Positions 1-9,221 of a DNA stretch of 64,000 nt are shown in pieces. A program made the position numbers and the translations under genes. Each line of letters opens with the position of its first letter. The first letter of the stretch is position 1. The notes below the pieces were generated by a model. The model was not told where the DNA came from. It was given only the letters and a program-made list of their open reading frames with translations, and did not search any database. The stretch comes from Brevundimonas terrae. Lineage in GTDB: Bacteria; Pseudomonadota; Alphaproteobacteria; Caulobacterales; Caulobacteraceae. The stretch spans positions 434,001 through 498,000 of the forward strand of contig NZ_JAASQT010000001.1 in NCBI RefSeq assembly GCF_011761985.1, in the 5' to 3' direction.

Positions 1-33
1 CCAAGTGATGTTTTTTGATTTATAGGCGCTATC

Positions 34-375
34 ATGAAGCGGTTTTTGACTTTCCGTCGCCTGTCCATGATTTTCGCAGCCCTGTTTGCGGTTGCAATGT
101 GTGGCCTGTTCATCCTGCAGCATTTCTGGGTGGAGCCGGGCGAGAAGTGCGCCCGCGAAGGTCGCTGGTACGATATGGAAACCCGTATCTGTGCCCAGCC
201 CATCTATATTCCGGACATTACGGGCCGCCCCGAAGGCACCACCCGCGCCGAGGCGTCGGCAGGCATGAACAAGGATCTGGTGGACAAGGAAGCCCAGCTG
301 GCTGCCTATAACCGCGCTCGCAAAGCCGCCACCGATGCTGAACGCGCCCGCGTCGAAGCGCTCAACGCCAAATAA
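34..375 (+). CDS. Small single-pass membrane protein, unknown function
   Basis: Product of 113 residues that I cannot assign to a family. It has a basic N-terminus (MKRFLTFRR) followed by one hydrophobic stretch at about residues 10-30, so it is probably an inner-membrane anchored protein or carries an uncleaved signal. The rest is polar: two cysteines in a conserved-looking segment (residues 39-52, KCAREGRWYDMETRIC) could form a periplasmic disulfide, and the C-terminal 35 residues are an Ala/Arg/Glu-rich probable helix. It stands alone, with a hairpin directly after the stop and the next gene convergent. Function is not inferable from sequence alone. Confidence 0.7.
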   Translation: MKRFLTFRRLSMIFAALFAVAMCGLFILQHFWVEPGEKCAREGRWYDMETRICAQPIYIPDITGRPEGTTRAEASAGMNKDLVDKEAQLAAYNRARKAATDAERARVEALNAK

Positions 376-376
376 A

Positions 377-399
377 AAGGGCGCGATTATCGCGCCCTT
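377..399 (-). terminator. Hairpin terminator between convergent genes
   Basis: A perfect 9-bp stem (AAGGGCGCG / CGCGCCCTT) with loop ATTAT. Read on the minus strand it is followed by TTTTTATT, so it is a good intrinsic terminator for the cobalamin adenosyltransferase gene. On the plus strand the T-run is missing, so it may only weakly end the small membrane protein transcript. Confidence 0.75.
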
Positions 400-467
400 C
401 CAAACAGTCTGTCGTTCAAAGTGTCCTAGCGCGTGCCGGCTCTTAGGCTTTTTGCGTTACCGCGCTG

Positions 468-1040
468 TTAGCGCGTCCCGCCGGGTACCCACTTGATGTC
501 GTCCGCACCATTGGCATTGGCGCGGCGTGCCGCCACGAACAGGTGGTCGGACAGGCGGTTGAGATAGCGCAGCGCCTCGTTATTGACGACCTCGCCCGCC
601 TCGATCATCGCCACGGTGTCACGCTCTGCACGACGGCAGATGGTGCGGGCCACATGCAGATAGGTCGAGAGCGGCGAACCACCCGGCAGGATGAAGCTGT
701 CGAGAGGCTTCAGGCTCTCGTTCATCCAGTCGATTTCCTGCTCCAGACGCTCGACCTGCGATGCGACAATCCGCAGCGCCTCCCATTTGGGTGCAGGCTC
801 CAGCGGTGTGGCCAGATCGGCCCCCAGATCGAACAACTCGTTCTGGATACGTCCCAGCTTGGCATCGATACGGTCGTTCTGGGCGCTGTGCAGACGGGCA
901 ATACCGATAATGGCGTTCAGTTCGTCCACGGCCCCATAGGCCGAGACGCGGTGGCTGGTCTTGGACACTTCCTGACCCGTGGCCAGCCGCGTCGTGCCCT
1001 TGTCCCCGGTGCGCGTGTAGATCTTGTTGAGCGTAACCAT
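468..1040 (-). CDS. pduO: Cob(I)alamin adenosyltransferase, PduO type
   Basis: Transfers the adenosyl group of ATP to cob(I)alamin to form adenosylcobalamin in the cytoplasm. The 190-residue length is normal for the PduO/ATR family. The N-terminal ATP-binding signature YTRTGDKGTT (about residues 8-17) is present, followed by YGAVDELNA (about 35-43), the ARTICRRAER helix motif (about 131-140) and the C-terminal NRLSDHLFVAAR segment. The ATG start has a good ribosome binding site (AAACGGAG). It lies 37 bp downstream of the HIG1-like gene on the same strand and is probably cotranscribed with it. Family assignment is firm; whether it serves de novo synthesis or salvage cannot be seen here. Confidence 0.93.
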   Translation of the reverse strand: MVTLNKIYTRTGDKGTTRLATGQEVSKTSHRVSAYGAVDELNAIIGIARLHSAQNDRIDAKLGRIQNELFDLGADLATPLEPAPKWEALRIVASQVERLEQEIDWMNESLKPLDSFILPGGSPLSTYLHVARTICRRAERDTVAMIEAGEVVNNEALRYLNRLSDHLFVAARRANANGADDIKWVPGGTR

Positions 1041-1077
1041 CGGGAACTCCGTTTAAAACTGGACGAGCAGAAAGGCC

Positions 1078-1281
1078 TTAGCCTGCGTGGTATTTCTTGA
1101 TGGCCACACCGACCACAAGCAGCACAATGGCCACAGCCTGAAAAATCACCCGCATGCGCATCAGCTTGTTCGAGCGCATGCTGTCCTTCTCGCTGCTGCG
1201 ATAAAGGTTGGCGATACCCAGAACCAGGCTCGCGACCACGCCGATCAGGGCAATGACAATCAGGATATCGATCACGTTCAT
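1078..1281 (-). CDS. HIG1-domain twin transmembrane protein
   Basis: A 67-residue inner-membrane protein with two hydrophobic segments (about residues 5-25 and 46-62) joined by a charged loop carrying RSNKLMRMRVIFQAVAIVL, which resembles the HIG1 signature of the family related to mitochondrial respiratory supercomplex factors. In alphaproteobacteria such small twin-TM proteins are widespread and are thought to associate with respiratory complexes; that role is inferred from the family. It is the first gene of a two-gene minus-strand unit with the cobalamin adenosyltransferase and is divergent from the TonB receptor. Confidence 0.8.
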   Translation of the reverse strand: MNVIDILIVIALIGVVASLVLGIANLYRSSEKDSMRSNKLMRMRVIFQAVAIVLLVVGVAIKKYHAG

Positions 1282-1382
1282 GCCCTCCTTCTAATGCGGG
1301 GCCCTTTAGGACGCCAGCCTCAATGACGACCTCGTGTCCGGCCCAAAACTGCGGCAGTCTGTCGCAGTACATAGAGTCGTTA

Positions 1383-1399
1383 TTGCAAATCGTTTGCAA
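1383..1399. promoter_or_regulatory. Fur-like operator palindrome upstream of TonB receptor
   Basis: A perfect 7-3-7 inverted repeat, TTGCAAA-TCG-TTTGCAA, lies 39 bp before the receptor start, in promoter position. AT-rich TTGC/GCAA palindromes are typical of alphaproteobacterial Fur/Irr-family operators, and the downstream gene looks like a siderophore or metal-complex receptor, so iron control is the likeliest reading. The exact regulator is inferred. Confidence 0.55.
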
Positions 1400-1438
1400 A
1401 GGGAGTTGAGAAGCACTCGCAAATGAAACGGGGCTCCC

Positions 1439-3652
1439 ATGGCTATCCAGAACACTTCTCGTCGCGCGCAATATTTGGCCGCATCCGCACTCGGCGCAGG
1501 ACTTCTGTCCTTTGGTGCCGGCGCGCATGCCGAGACGGTGATTGTGGATCAAAACACGCCCACCCGCGTCAGCGACGTCGTCGTGACGGCAGGCGGTTTC
1601 GAGCAAAAAATTGAACAGGCTCCCGCTTCAATCAGCGTCCTGACCCGCGAGGAATTGTCTTCCGAGCGCCACCAGAGTCTGGCCGAAGCGCTGGCCAATG
1701 TTGAGGGCATCGATGTGGGTGCCTCGGCGGGCAAGACCGGCGGTCTGAACATCTCGATCCGCGGTATGCCCAGCGACTACACCCTGATTTTGATCGACGG
1801 CCGTCGCCAGAATGCTGCGGGCAACATCACGCCGAACGGCTTTGGCGAAACCTCGACCAGCTTTATCCCGCCCATGTCGGCCATCGACCGCATCGAGGTG
1901 GTACGTGGTCCGGTCTCGACCCTTTACGGGTCGGATGCCATGGGCGGTGTGGTCAACATCATCACCCGCAAGGTCGGAACCGAATGGGCTGGCTCGTTCA
2001 GCGCCGACGCGACCCTGCAAGGCGACGACCAGTTCGGCAATATCTACAGCGCCAGCGCCTATGCACAGGGACCTCTGGTTCCCGACCTGCTGGGTCTGGC
2101 CCTGCGCGGCCGTTATTCCCAGCGCGAAGCGTCCAGCCTGACCTATGAAAAGGATGACGGCGGCGCGGTCATCATCAGCCAGCGCGGCCCCAGCCCGGTC
2201 GAGAACGAAATCTGGTCCATCGGTGGCCGCTTGAACCTGACGGCCCATGCCGACCACGACCTCTATGTGGATGTGGACCTGCAACGCCAGTGGTACGACA
2301 ACTCTACCGCCCAGCTGGGTACGCTGGGCCTGCGTGGCTATGGTCCCTCGCAAGAGTTCAACCAGAACGAATATGTCGTCGCCCACAACTGGCGCCTGCC
2401 GTTTGGTGAGCTGCAATCCACCCTGTCGCATTCGACGCGCGAGACACTGGGCCGCATCCTGCCCGACGACGTGCCCGATACCGACCGCAAGGCCGGTGAT
2501 GCGCGCACGCTGGAAGCGACCAACACCATCTTCGACACCAAGTTGCTGTCGCAGTGGCGCAACCACACCTTCACCGTCGGCGGCCAGTACTGGGATGCCG
2601 AAATGGTCGATGGCGTGGCCCCCGCCCCCTATACCCACCAGCAATGGGCCCTGTTTGCCGAAGACGAATGGCGTCTGGCCGACAATCTGGCTCTGACGCT
2701 GGGCGTCCGCTACGACGATCACAATGTGTTCGGCGACCACTTCAGCCCGCGCGCCTATCTGGTGTGGAACGCGACCGAGAACTGGACCCTGAAGGGTGGT
2801 GTCAGCCAGGGCTTCAAGACCCCGCGTCTGGACCAGATCGCCCCCGGCATCACCGGCTTCACCGGACAGGGCACGCGCCCGACCATCGGCACGCCGACCC
2901 TGAAGCCGGAAACCTCGACCTCGACCGAGTTCGCCGTCTTCTATGACAACCGCGACAATTTCCGCGCCAACTTCGTCGTCTTCCACAACGAGTTCACCGA
3001 CAAGATCACCAGCGGCAACGGCCTGCTGAACTGTTCGTTCGCGCCCATCATCGATAACGGCCCGCCCGTCATCCGTGACGAGACGCAGAACAACCGTCCC
3101 GGCTGCGTCGATTACGGCTACTGGCCCGATGTCGATCAGTTCAGCCAGTCGGTAAACGTCGACGAGGCCGTAACGCAGGGTGTGGAAGCCGCCTTCCGCT
3201 GGAACTTTGCGGACGCATGGTCGCTGAACGGCAACTACACCTATACGGACAGCGAGCAGAAGAGCGGTCCCGAGATCGGCCTGCCCCTCTACAACACGCC
3301 CGAACATATGCTGAATGCCGCCGTGCGCTGGGATGTGAACGACAAGCTGAACCTGTGGCTGCGCGGCGAATATCGCAGCGACCGCTTCCGCGATCCCGAC
3401 ACCGCCACCAGCACGGCCAAGGCCACCTGGGGCGACTACCGCGCCTATGAGGTCTTCCACCTTGGCGGTTCGTACAAGCTGAACGAGCGCGTTACCTTTA
3501 ACGGTGCCATCTACAACCTGCTGGACAAGGATTTCGTCTCGTACGGTGCCTATGTCAGCAACACCAATACCAATGCCGTCAGCTATACCAACCTGTACGC
3601 CAACAATCAGGAGCCGCGCCGTCTCTGGGTGTCGGTGACCACCAGCTTCTAA
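1439..3652 (+). CDS. TonB-dependent siderophore-type receptor
   Basis: Outer-membrane gated channel of 737 residues that would import a metal chelate with energy from TonB/ExbBD. A signal peptide ends at about residue 31 (after GAHA). A TonB-box-like segment (SDVVVTAGG) follows, then the plug domain (about 55-175) with the motifs VLTREEL, LIDGRR and IEVVRGPVSTLYGSDAMGG, then a 22-strand-type barrel ending in the usual terminal Phe (VSVTTSF). It resembles the FepA/CirA/BfrA branch. The Fur-like palindrome just upstream supports iron-regulated siderophore uptake. The substrate cannot be named. No inner-membrane transporter or siderophore genes are nearby. Confidence 0.92.
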   Translation: MAIQNTSRRAQYLAASALGAGLLSFGAGAHAETVIVDQNTPTRVSDVVVTAGGFEQKIEQAPASISVLTREELSSERHQSLAEALANVEGIDVGASAGKTGGLNISIRGMPSDYTLILIDGRRQNAAGNITPNGFGETSTSFIPPMSAIDRIEVVRGPVSTLYGSDAMGGVVNIITRKVGTEWAGSFSADATLQGDDQFGNIYSASAYAQGPLVPDLLGLALRGRYSQREASSLTYEKDDGGAVIISQRGPSPVENEIWSIGGRLNLTAHADHDLYVDVDLQRQWYDNSTAQLGTLGLRGYGPSQEFNQNEYVVAHNWRLPFGELQSTLSHSTRETLGRILPDDVPDTDRKAGDARTLEATNTIFDTKLLSQWRNHTFTVGGQYWDAEMVDGVAPAPYTHQQWALFAEDEWRLADNLALTLGVRYDDHNVFGDHFSPRAYLVWNATENWTLKGGVSQGFKTPRLDQIAPGITGFTGQGTRPTIGTPTLKPETSTSTEFAVFYDNRDNFRANFVVFHNEFTDKITSGNGLLNCSFAPIIDNGPPVIRDETQNNRPGCVDYGYWPDVDQFSQSVNVDEAVTQGVEAAFRWNFADAWSLNGNYTYTDSEQKSGPEIGLPLYNTPEHMLNAAVRWDVNDKLNLWLRGEYRSDRFRDPDTATSTAKATWGDYRAYEVFHLGGSYKLNERVTFNGAIYNLLDKDFVSYGAYVSNTNTNAVSYTNLYANNQEPRRLWVSVTTSF

Positions 3653-3676
3653 ACGGCACAGCCTTTAAGTTCAGTC

Positions 3677-3700
3677 AGGGCCACCCCGTCGGGTGGCCCT
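3677..3700 (+). terminator. Intrinsic terminator of TonB receptor gene
   Basis: A perfect 10-bp GC-rich stem (AGGGCCACCC / GGGTGGCCCT) with loop CGTC, followed by TATTGTTTGT. It sits 24 bp after the receptor stop codon. Confidence 0.85.
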
Positions 3701-3770
3701 TATTGTTTGTATTCGACAAAAGTCGTGACAGCTAAGTCCTTGGTCATATTTCGACGCCATTAATGCCCGC

Positions 3771-4892
3771 ATGACTGATCGCGCCATTCGAAATCTTGAA
3801 CATCTGCGGCGTTCCGCCTCGACCGCACGCGTGCTGAACCTGCTCAAGGTTGCCGACGATCACGGCCATACCGACGATTGGGCCGAGCGGCCTATGTTCC
3901 AGACGCCGTCACTGAATACGTCGCTGATCATCAAGCATCGTCTGCGTCGCAACGAGACGGACAGCTTCCCCGGTCGCCGTCAGGTCGCCACCAAGCTGGT
4001 GCTGCCGATCGATGTGAATGACCTGAAGACCGGCGGGCGCTTTGTGTTCGTCAACCAGATCGGTTTCGAGCGGGTGATGCTGGAGGCCTTTGGCCTGCCG
4101 CCCGAACACCCTGACATCCGCACCCTGCGCCTGATGGACCAGCTTCCTTCGCTGGACCCGTTCCTGTTGCGCGAGCAGCTGCGCCGTGGCGGCGTGGATG
4201 CCGCGCCTTGCTATTTCGCCATTTCCGAAGCGGACCTCGCCAGGATGTCGGCCTTTGTGGAACGCGAAGTCGAACCTCTGGTGCGTATGAGCATCGGGGC
4301 CGATCAGGATGCCTCGCATTCTTCGGCACGGATGGCCAACAAGATCCTGTCCAATACGCCCGGCGACCGTCTGGAAGCCCTGCGCCTGACCCTGCGGCTA
4401 GAGCCTGAACAGTATCAGGAGGGCGTCTTCTGCTGGAAAGGCTTCCTCTATTACAAATGGGCGCTCAGCAGCCTGACGCAGGACATTGCCAAGGTCGCCG
4501 ACGAGGTCGCCAGCATCACGCCGCATGGGCCGGTCGATGCCTCGTCCAAGGAATATATCCGTCGCGGGCGCAGCGTCCTTCGCAGTAACATCGTCCAGAC
4601 CTGCGACAAGGTCAGCCAGACCCTGCGCTATTATGACGAGGCCTATGCGGGCCTTACCACGCGCGGCGAACCGCTGGCCTTCCGCGACTTCCTTTTGGAG
4701 GCACCGCATCTGTTTACCCGTCTGGGTGACCAGTTGGGGGCGATCCAGCACATTGTCAGCTTCTGGCGCTTCCGCTTCAGCCCGCAAAGCGCACCGGTTC
4801 AGGTCGACGAACTGATCGACATCTTCATGGATTTCGAGACCGGCCTGATGGGGCGAAATCTGGAAGACCTCGCCGCCGAGTTTCAGGTCTGA
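3771..4892 (+). CDS. Conserved-looking cytoplasmic protein, unknown function
   Basis: Product of 373 residues that I do not recognise. It has no signal peptide, membrane segment, nucleotide-binding loop or zinc motif. It is rich in Arg, Leu and acidic residues and appears mainly helical. A middle segment (about 55-150, with KHRLRRNETDSFPGRRQVATKLVLP then GGRFVFVNQIGFERVM) looks more structured than the rest. It is monocistronic, between two terminators and convergent with ahcY. Codon use and GC look like its neighbours, so recent transfer is not suggested. Confidence 0.75.
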   Translation: MTDRAIRNLEHLRRSASTARVLNLLKVADDHGHTDDWAERPMFQTPSLNTSLIIKHRLRRNETDSFPGRRQVATKLVLPIDVNDLKTGGRFVFVNQIGFERVMLEAFGLPPEHPDIRTLRLMDQLPSLDPFLLREQLRRGGVDAAPCYFAISEADLARMSAFVEREVEPLVRMSIGADQDASHSSARMANKILSNTPGDRLEALRLTLRLEPEQYQEGVFCWKGFLYYKWALSSLTQDIAKVADEVASITPHGPVDASSKEYIRRGRSVLRSNIVQTCDKVSQTLRYYDEAYAGLTTRGEPLAFRDFLLEAPHLFTRLGDQLGAIQHIVSFWRFRFSPQSAPVQVDELIDIFMDFETGLMGRNLEDLAAEFQV

Positions 4893-4904
4893 TTGTACAA
4901 AGAA

Positions 4905-4932
4905 AAAGGGCCAGCGTTTCCGCTGGCCCTTT
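4905..4932. terminator. Bidirectional terminator
   Basis: A perfect 12-bp stem (AAAGGGCCAGCG / CGCTGGCCCTTT) with loop TTTC, flanked by A-rich sequence on the left and T-rich sequence on the right. It can terminate both the unknown 373-residue gene and the convergent ahcY. Confidence 0.88.
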
Positions 4933-4955
4933 CGCATTTTGACAGTGACTGCCGC

Positions 4956-6347
4956 TTAGTAGCGGTAGTGCTCCGGCTTGAACGGGCCTTCGACCGGCAC
5001 GTTGATATAGTCGGCCTGTTCCTTGTTCAGGACGGTCAGTTTCGCGCCCAGCTTTTCGAGGTGCAGGAAGGCGACCTTCTCGTCGAGGTGCTTGGGCAGG
5101 GTGTAGACCGAGTTCTCGTACGACTTGGCATTGGTCCACAGTTCGATCTGGGCCAGAGTCTGGTTGGTGAACGAAGCCGACATCACGAACGACGGGTGGC
5201 CGGTCGCGTTGCCGAGGTTCACCAGACGGCCTTCCGACAGCAGGATGATCTTCTTGCCGTCCGGGAATTCGATGTGGTGGACCTGCGGCTTGATCTCGTC
5301 CCACTTGAAGTTCTTCAGGCCAGCGACCTGAATCTCCGAGTCGAAGTGACCGATGTTGCAGACGATGGCGTTGTTACGCATCGCACGCATGTGCTCGACG
5401 CGGATAACGTCCTTGTTGCCGGTCGTGGTGACGAAGATGTCGGCCTTGTCGGCAACGTCTTCGAGGGTCTGGACCTCATAGCCTTCCATCGCCGCTTGCA
5501 GGGCGCAGATCGGGTCGATTTCGGTGACGATCACGCGTGCGCCGCCATTACGGAGCGAAGCGGCCGAGCCCTTGCCCACGTCGCCATAACCGCAAACCAC
5601 AGCAACCTTGCCCGACAGCATGACGTCGGTGCCGCGACGGATCGCATCCACCAGCGATTCACGGCAGCCATACAGGTTGTCGAATTTCGACTTGGTGACG
5701 CTGTCATTGACGTTGATGGCCGGGAACGGCAGTTCGCCGCGCTCTGCCATCTGGTACAGGCGGTGAACGCCGGTGGTGGTTTCTTCCGACACGCCGCCGA
5801 TGGCGTCACGGATGGCCGAATAGAAGCCCGGCTTTTCAGCGATGTAACGCTTCATGACCTTGAAGAGAGCTTCTTCTTCTTCGTTCTGCGGGTTCGACAG
5901 GACCGAGATGTCCTTCTCGGCCTTCGGGCCAAGCACGCACAGCAGGGTGGCGTCGCCACCGTCGTCGAGGATCAGGTTCGGATAGCCACCGTCAGCCCAT
6001 TCGAAGATCTTGTGGGCATAGTCCCAGTACTCTTCGAGGGTTTCACCCTTCAGAGCGAAGACCGGCGTGCCCGAAGCGGCGATGGCCGCAGCGGCGTGGT
6101 CCTGCGTCGAGAAGATGTTGCACGAGGCCCAGCGCACTTCGGCACCCAGCGCTTCCAGCGTCTGGATCAGAACGGCAGTCTGGATGGTCATGTGCAGGCT
6201 GCCGGCGATGCGGGCACCCTTCAGCGGTTGCGCGGCACCGTATTCCGCACGCAGCGCCATCAGGCCCGGCATTTCGGTTTCGGCGATGGCGATTTCCTTG
6301 TTGCCAAAGTCGGCAAGCGAGATGTCGCGAACGATATAATCGGTCAT
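4956..6347 (-). CDS. ahcY: S-adenosylhomocysteine hydrolase
   Basis: NAD-dependent enzyme that splits S-adenosylhomocysteine into adenosine and homocysteine, completing the activated methyl cycle. The 463-residue length fits bacterial AhcY. Visible signatures are [12 protein letters not shown] and the [15 protein letters not shown] segment near the N-terminus, [11 protein letters not shown], the Rossmann nucleotide loop GYGDVGKG at about residue 250, and the family-typical C-terminus PEHYRY. The start ATG is followed by the usual [13 protein letters not shown]. It is monocistronic with a strong terminator. A near-perfect palindrome about 100 bp upstream resembles operators of SAH-responsive ArsR-type regulators. 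Confidence 0.97.
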   Translation of the reverse strand: MTDYIVRDISLADFGNKEIAIAETEMPGLMALRAEYGAAQPLKGARIAGSLHMTIQTAVLIQTLEALGAEVRWASCNIFSTQDHAAAAIAASGTPVFALKGETLEEYWDYAHKIFEWADGGYPNLILDDGGDATLLCVLGPKAEKDISVLSNPQNEEEEALFKVMKRYIAEKPGFYSAIRDAIGGVSEETTTGVHRLYQMAERGELPFPAINVNDSVTKSKFDNLYGCRESLVDAIRRGTDVMLSGKVAVVCGYGDVGKGSAASLRNGGARVIVTEIDPICALQAAMEGYEVQTLEDVADKADIFVTTTGNKDVIRVEHMRAMRNNAIVCNIGHFDSEIQVAGLKNFKWDEIKPQVHHIEFPDGKKIILLSEGRLVNLGNATGHPSFVMSASFTNQTLAQIELWTNAKSYENSVYTLPKHLDEKVAFLHLEKLGAKLTVLNKEQADYINVPVEGPFKPEHYRY

Positions 6348-6447
6348 GCGGAGGGGTCTCTTAATGTCTAGGCCCGCAGGCGAAGTGGCATGGATGGCAG
6401 TTTAACTTGCACTGCCTATACCGCGCGCCGGTCCACAGGGCAATCAT

Positions 6448-6469
6448 CATATAAGGATATCTTTATATG
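6448..6469. promoter_or_regulatory. 22-bp ArsR/SahR-like palindrome upstream of ahcY
   Basis: A 22-bp AT-rich palindrome, CATATAAGGAT joined to ATCTTTATATG, pairs at 10 of 11 positions; only one G:T position breaks symmetry. It lies between ahcY and the divergent chemoreceptor gene. ArsR-family SahR regulators of S-adenosylhomocysteine recycling bind palindromes of this general kind, so an ahcY operator is the likely role; regulator identity is inference. Confidence 0.6.
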
Positions 6470-6602
6470 AATCCCTCCACCGGACTTTGATCCAGATTAA
6501 GGTTCCGTTTGGCTTCACCCCTTATGGACAAGCTTGGCCATCCCCCATGATCAGTATGTTGTCGGTGCCGGGCCTGCATCTGCACAGGAGTTTTGTACGC
6601 GT

Positions 6603-8096
6603 ATGTCGGTTCAAACGCTGGAACACCGTATGAATTTCATGGGCTTAAACGGCACGACTGCCAGCTACCGCGCCATGGGGTCGATCATCGAGACCGCCCT
6701 TCCCAAGGCACTGGATGCGTTTTACGACCGCGCCCGCGCCGAGCCGGAAACGATGCGCTTCTTCCGTGATGAAGCTCATATCCAGACCGCCCATGCCGCC
6801 CAGCAGCAACACTGGAAATCCATCATCGAAGGCCGCGCCGATGCGGAATATGGCGCATCCGTGCGCACCATCGGCAGGGTCCATGCCCGCATCGGCCTAG
6901 AGCCGCGTTGGTATATCGGTGGCTACAGCATCATCCTGGCCTATCTGACGCGCGCGATCGCCCTGCGCCCGCGCAAGATGTTCGCCAATAAAAAGGCCCA
7001 TGACCGCGTCACCGCCGAGGCCATTGCCGAGCTGAACCAGCGCGTCATGCTGGATATGGACATGGCCATCAGCGTCTATCTGGACACACTGGCCGAGGCC
7101 CGCAACAAGGCCCAACAGCAACAACTCGAGGCCGAAGCCCGCCAGAACGAAGTCGTTGCCGCCCTCGGCAAGGCCCTGCACGGTCTGGCCGAGAGCGATC
7201 TTTCGACCACGATCAACGGCAATTTCCCTGAAGAATACCGCTCGTTGCAGCATGACTTCCATGCCGCCACCCGCGCCCTTCGCACCACGGTTCGCGCCGT
7301 GGCCGACAGTGTCGAGAGCCTGAGCGCAGGCTCCAGCCAACTGGCCGTGGCCTCCGAAGATCTGGCCACGCGCACCGAACGTCAGGCCGCCAATCTGGAG
7401 CGCACCGTCAACGAGACCGACGCCATCGCCACTCAGGTCAGCACCTCTGCCGAAGGCGCGCGCCAGACGGCGGCGGCTGTGGCAGAGGCCCGCGCCGATG
7501 TGTTGGACACCACCTCGGTCGTGGCCGATGCCGTCCACGCCATCCACGCCATTGCCGAATCCTCGGCCGAGATTGCCCGCTTCACCAGCCTGATCGACGA
7601 GATTGCCTTCCAGACCAACCTGCTGGCCCTGAATGCCAGTGTCGAAGCCGCCCGCGCGGGCGATGCCGGTCGTGGCTTCTCGGTCGTGGCGCAGGAAGTG
7701 CGGGCACTGGCCCAGCGTTCGGCAGCGGCTTCGGGCGAAATCCGGGGTCTGATCTCGACCTCCAGCGCCCATGTCGCCAAGGGCGTTGATCTGGTCGAGA
7801 AGACCGGCGAAGCGCTGGAACGCATTGGCTCCAAGGTGGTCGCCGTTGATGCTCTGGCCGGCAGTATTGCCATGTCGGCACAGGAACAGGCCGAGGGCCT
7901 TGCCCGCGTGCGCCGCGCCATGGGCGAGATGGACGACATCACCCAGCAGAACGCCGCCATGACCGAAGAGGCCACCGCTGCGGCCCGTCAATTGGCCAAC
8001 GAAGCCCACGGCCTGAACCAGCAGGTCAGCCGCTTCAAGCTGGATCATAACGAGCCGCCCGTGCGTCTGGCTGTCAGCAATACCCACGTCGCGTAA
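6603..8096 (+). CDS. Globin-coupled soluble chemoreceptor (HemAT-like)
   Basis: Cytoplasmic chemotaxis transducer of 497 residues, probably sensing oxygen or another diatomic gas through heme. The N-terminal ~165 residues form a protoglobin sensor with the proximal-His region [17 protein letters not shown] short linker/HAMP-like stretch ([15 protein letters not shown]) follows, then a methyl-accepting signalling domain with the conserved hairpin tip around [23 protein letters not shown]. There are no transmembrane segments. I chose the ATG with AGGAG 12 bp upstream; an in-frame TTG at 6534 would add 23 unconvincing residues. No chemotaxis genes are adjacent. Confidence 0.9.
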   Translation: MSVQTLEHRMNFMGLNGTTASYRAMGSIIETALPKALDAFYDRARAEPETMRFFRDEAHIQTAHAAQQQHWKSIIEGRADAEYGASVRTIGRVHARIGLEPRWYIGGYSIILAYLTRAIALRPRKMFANKKAHDRVTAEAIAELNQRVMLDMDMAISVYLDTLAEARNKAQQQQLEAEARQNEVVAALGKALHGLAESDLSTTINGNFPEEYRSLQHDFHAATRALRTTVRAVADSVESLSAGSSQLAVASEDLATRTERQAANLERTVNETDAIATQVSTSAEGARQTAAAVAEARADVLDTTSVVADAVHAIHAIAESSAEIARFTSLIDEIAFQTNLLALNASVEAARAGDAGRGFSVVAQEVRALAQRSAAASGEIRGLISTSSAHVAKGVDLVEKTGEALERIGSKVVAVDALAGSIAMSAQEQAEGLARVRRAMGEMDDITQQNAAMTEEATAAARQLANEAHGLNQQVSRFKLDHNEPPVRLAVSNTHVA

Positions 8097-8120
8097 AACC
8101 CGACTTATCGATTATCGATG

Positions 8121-8138
8121 GCGATTTTTCGAAATCGC
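8121..8138 (+). terminator. Possible weak terminator after chemoreceptor gene
   Basis: A 7-bp stem GCGATTT / AAATCGC with the stable tetraloop TTCG, 24 bp after the chemoreceptor stop. It is followed by TCTTGGG rather than a clear T-run, so termination is uncertain. Confidence 0.4.
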
Positions 8139-8198
8139 TCTTGGGACTGAAGCGGTCGGCGTCTAGTTGGTTTGCCCTGTTTTGACAGGAGCCAGACC

Positions 8199-9221
8199 AT
8201 GCCAGACGATTCACGCGCCGACCGCCCCCACCCCGCCGCTGCGGGCATTCCGCGTCACGACTGGACGCTGGACGAGGTCGAGGCCCTGTTCGCCCTGCCC
8301 TTTATGGAACTGGTCTATCAGGCCGCCAGCGTCCACCGCCAAAGCTTTGATCCCAGCGAGGTCCAGAAAAGCCAGCTTCTGTCGATCAAGACCGGCGGCT
8401 GCGCCGAGAACTGTGGCTATTGCTCGCAATCGGCCAGTTTCAAAACCGGCCTGAAAGCCGAAAAGCTGATGGTCCCTACCGATGTCATCGCCGAGGCCAT
8501 GGCCGCCAAGGCAGGCGGGGCCAGCCGGTTCTGCATGGGTGCCGCATGGCGCGAACTGAAAGACCGCGACACGCCCAAGCTGGCGGCGATGATTTCAGGC
8601 GTCAAAGCGCTGGGATTGGAAACCTGCGCCACGCTGGGCATGTTGAATGCCGATCAGGCCCGCCAACTCAAAGAGGCCGGTCTGGACTATTATAACCACA
8701 ACCTCGACACCGGACCCGACTACTACGATCAGGTGGTGACCACCCGCTCCTATCAGGACCGTCTCGACACCCTGCAGCATGTGCGCGATGCCGGTATGAG
8801 CACCTGCTGCGGCGGTATTGTCGGCATGGGCGAGAGCCGCCGCGACCGTGCAGGCCTGTTGCAGCAACTGGCCACCCTGCCCGTCCATCCCGACAGTCTG
8901 CCGGTCAATGCTCTGGTGCCGGTTGGCGGCACGCCGCTGGGCGAGAGGGTGCTCAAGGAAGGCGAGATTCATCCGATCGAGTTCGTGCGCACGGTCGCCG
9001 TCGCGCGTCTGGTCTGCCCCAAATCCATGGTGAGGCTGTCGGCAGGTCGCGAGGGCATGAGCGCAGAAATGCAGGCCTTGTGCTTCCTTGCCGGTGCCAA
9101 TTCCATCTTTGTCGGCGGCAAGCTTTTAACCACGCCGAACCCCGAGGAAGATCACGATACGGCGCTGTTCCGTATGCTGGACCTGCGGCCCATGCCTTTG
9201 AGGGAAGCTGTGTCGGCCTAG
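8199..9221 (+). CDS. bioB: Biotin synthase
   Basis: Radical-SAM enzyme that inserts sulfur into dethiobiotin, the last step of biotin synthesis. The 340-residue product carries the [4Fe-4S]/SAM motif CAENCGYC and the family segments [21 protein letters not shown] and [13 protein letters not shown]-terminal residues [26 protein letters not shown] match the family. The ATG was chosen because GACAGGAG stands 8 bp upstream; a TTG at 8172 would only add a short unlikely leader. It is isolated from other bio genes. Its TAG stop overlaps the stop of the convergent deacetylase gene inside one CTAG. Confidence 0.96.
   Translation: MPDDSRADRPHPAAAGIPRHDWTLDEVEALFALPFMELVYQAASVHRQSFDPSEVQKSQLLSIKTGGCAENCGYCSQSASFKTGLKAEKLMVPTDVIAEAMAAKAGGASRFCMGAAWRELKDRDTPKLAAMISGVKALGLETCATLGMLNADQARQLKEAGLDYYNHNLDTGPDYYDQVVTTRSYQDRLDTLQHVRDAGMSTCCGGIVGMGESRRDRAGLLQQLATLPVHPDSLPVNALVPVGGTPLGERVLKEGEIHPIEFVRTVAVARLVCPKSMVRLSAGREGMSAEMQALCFLAGANSIFVGGKLLTTPNPEEDHDTALFRMLDLRPMPLREAVSA

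Noticed and set aside
4893-6371. Long open frames opposite ahcY, atpA, atpD, clpB and other conserved genes
   Set aside because: They mirror highly conserved genes on the other strand in GC-rich DNA and have no ribosome binding sites or family-like sequence.
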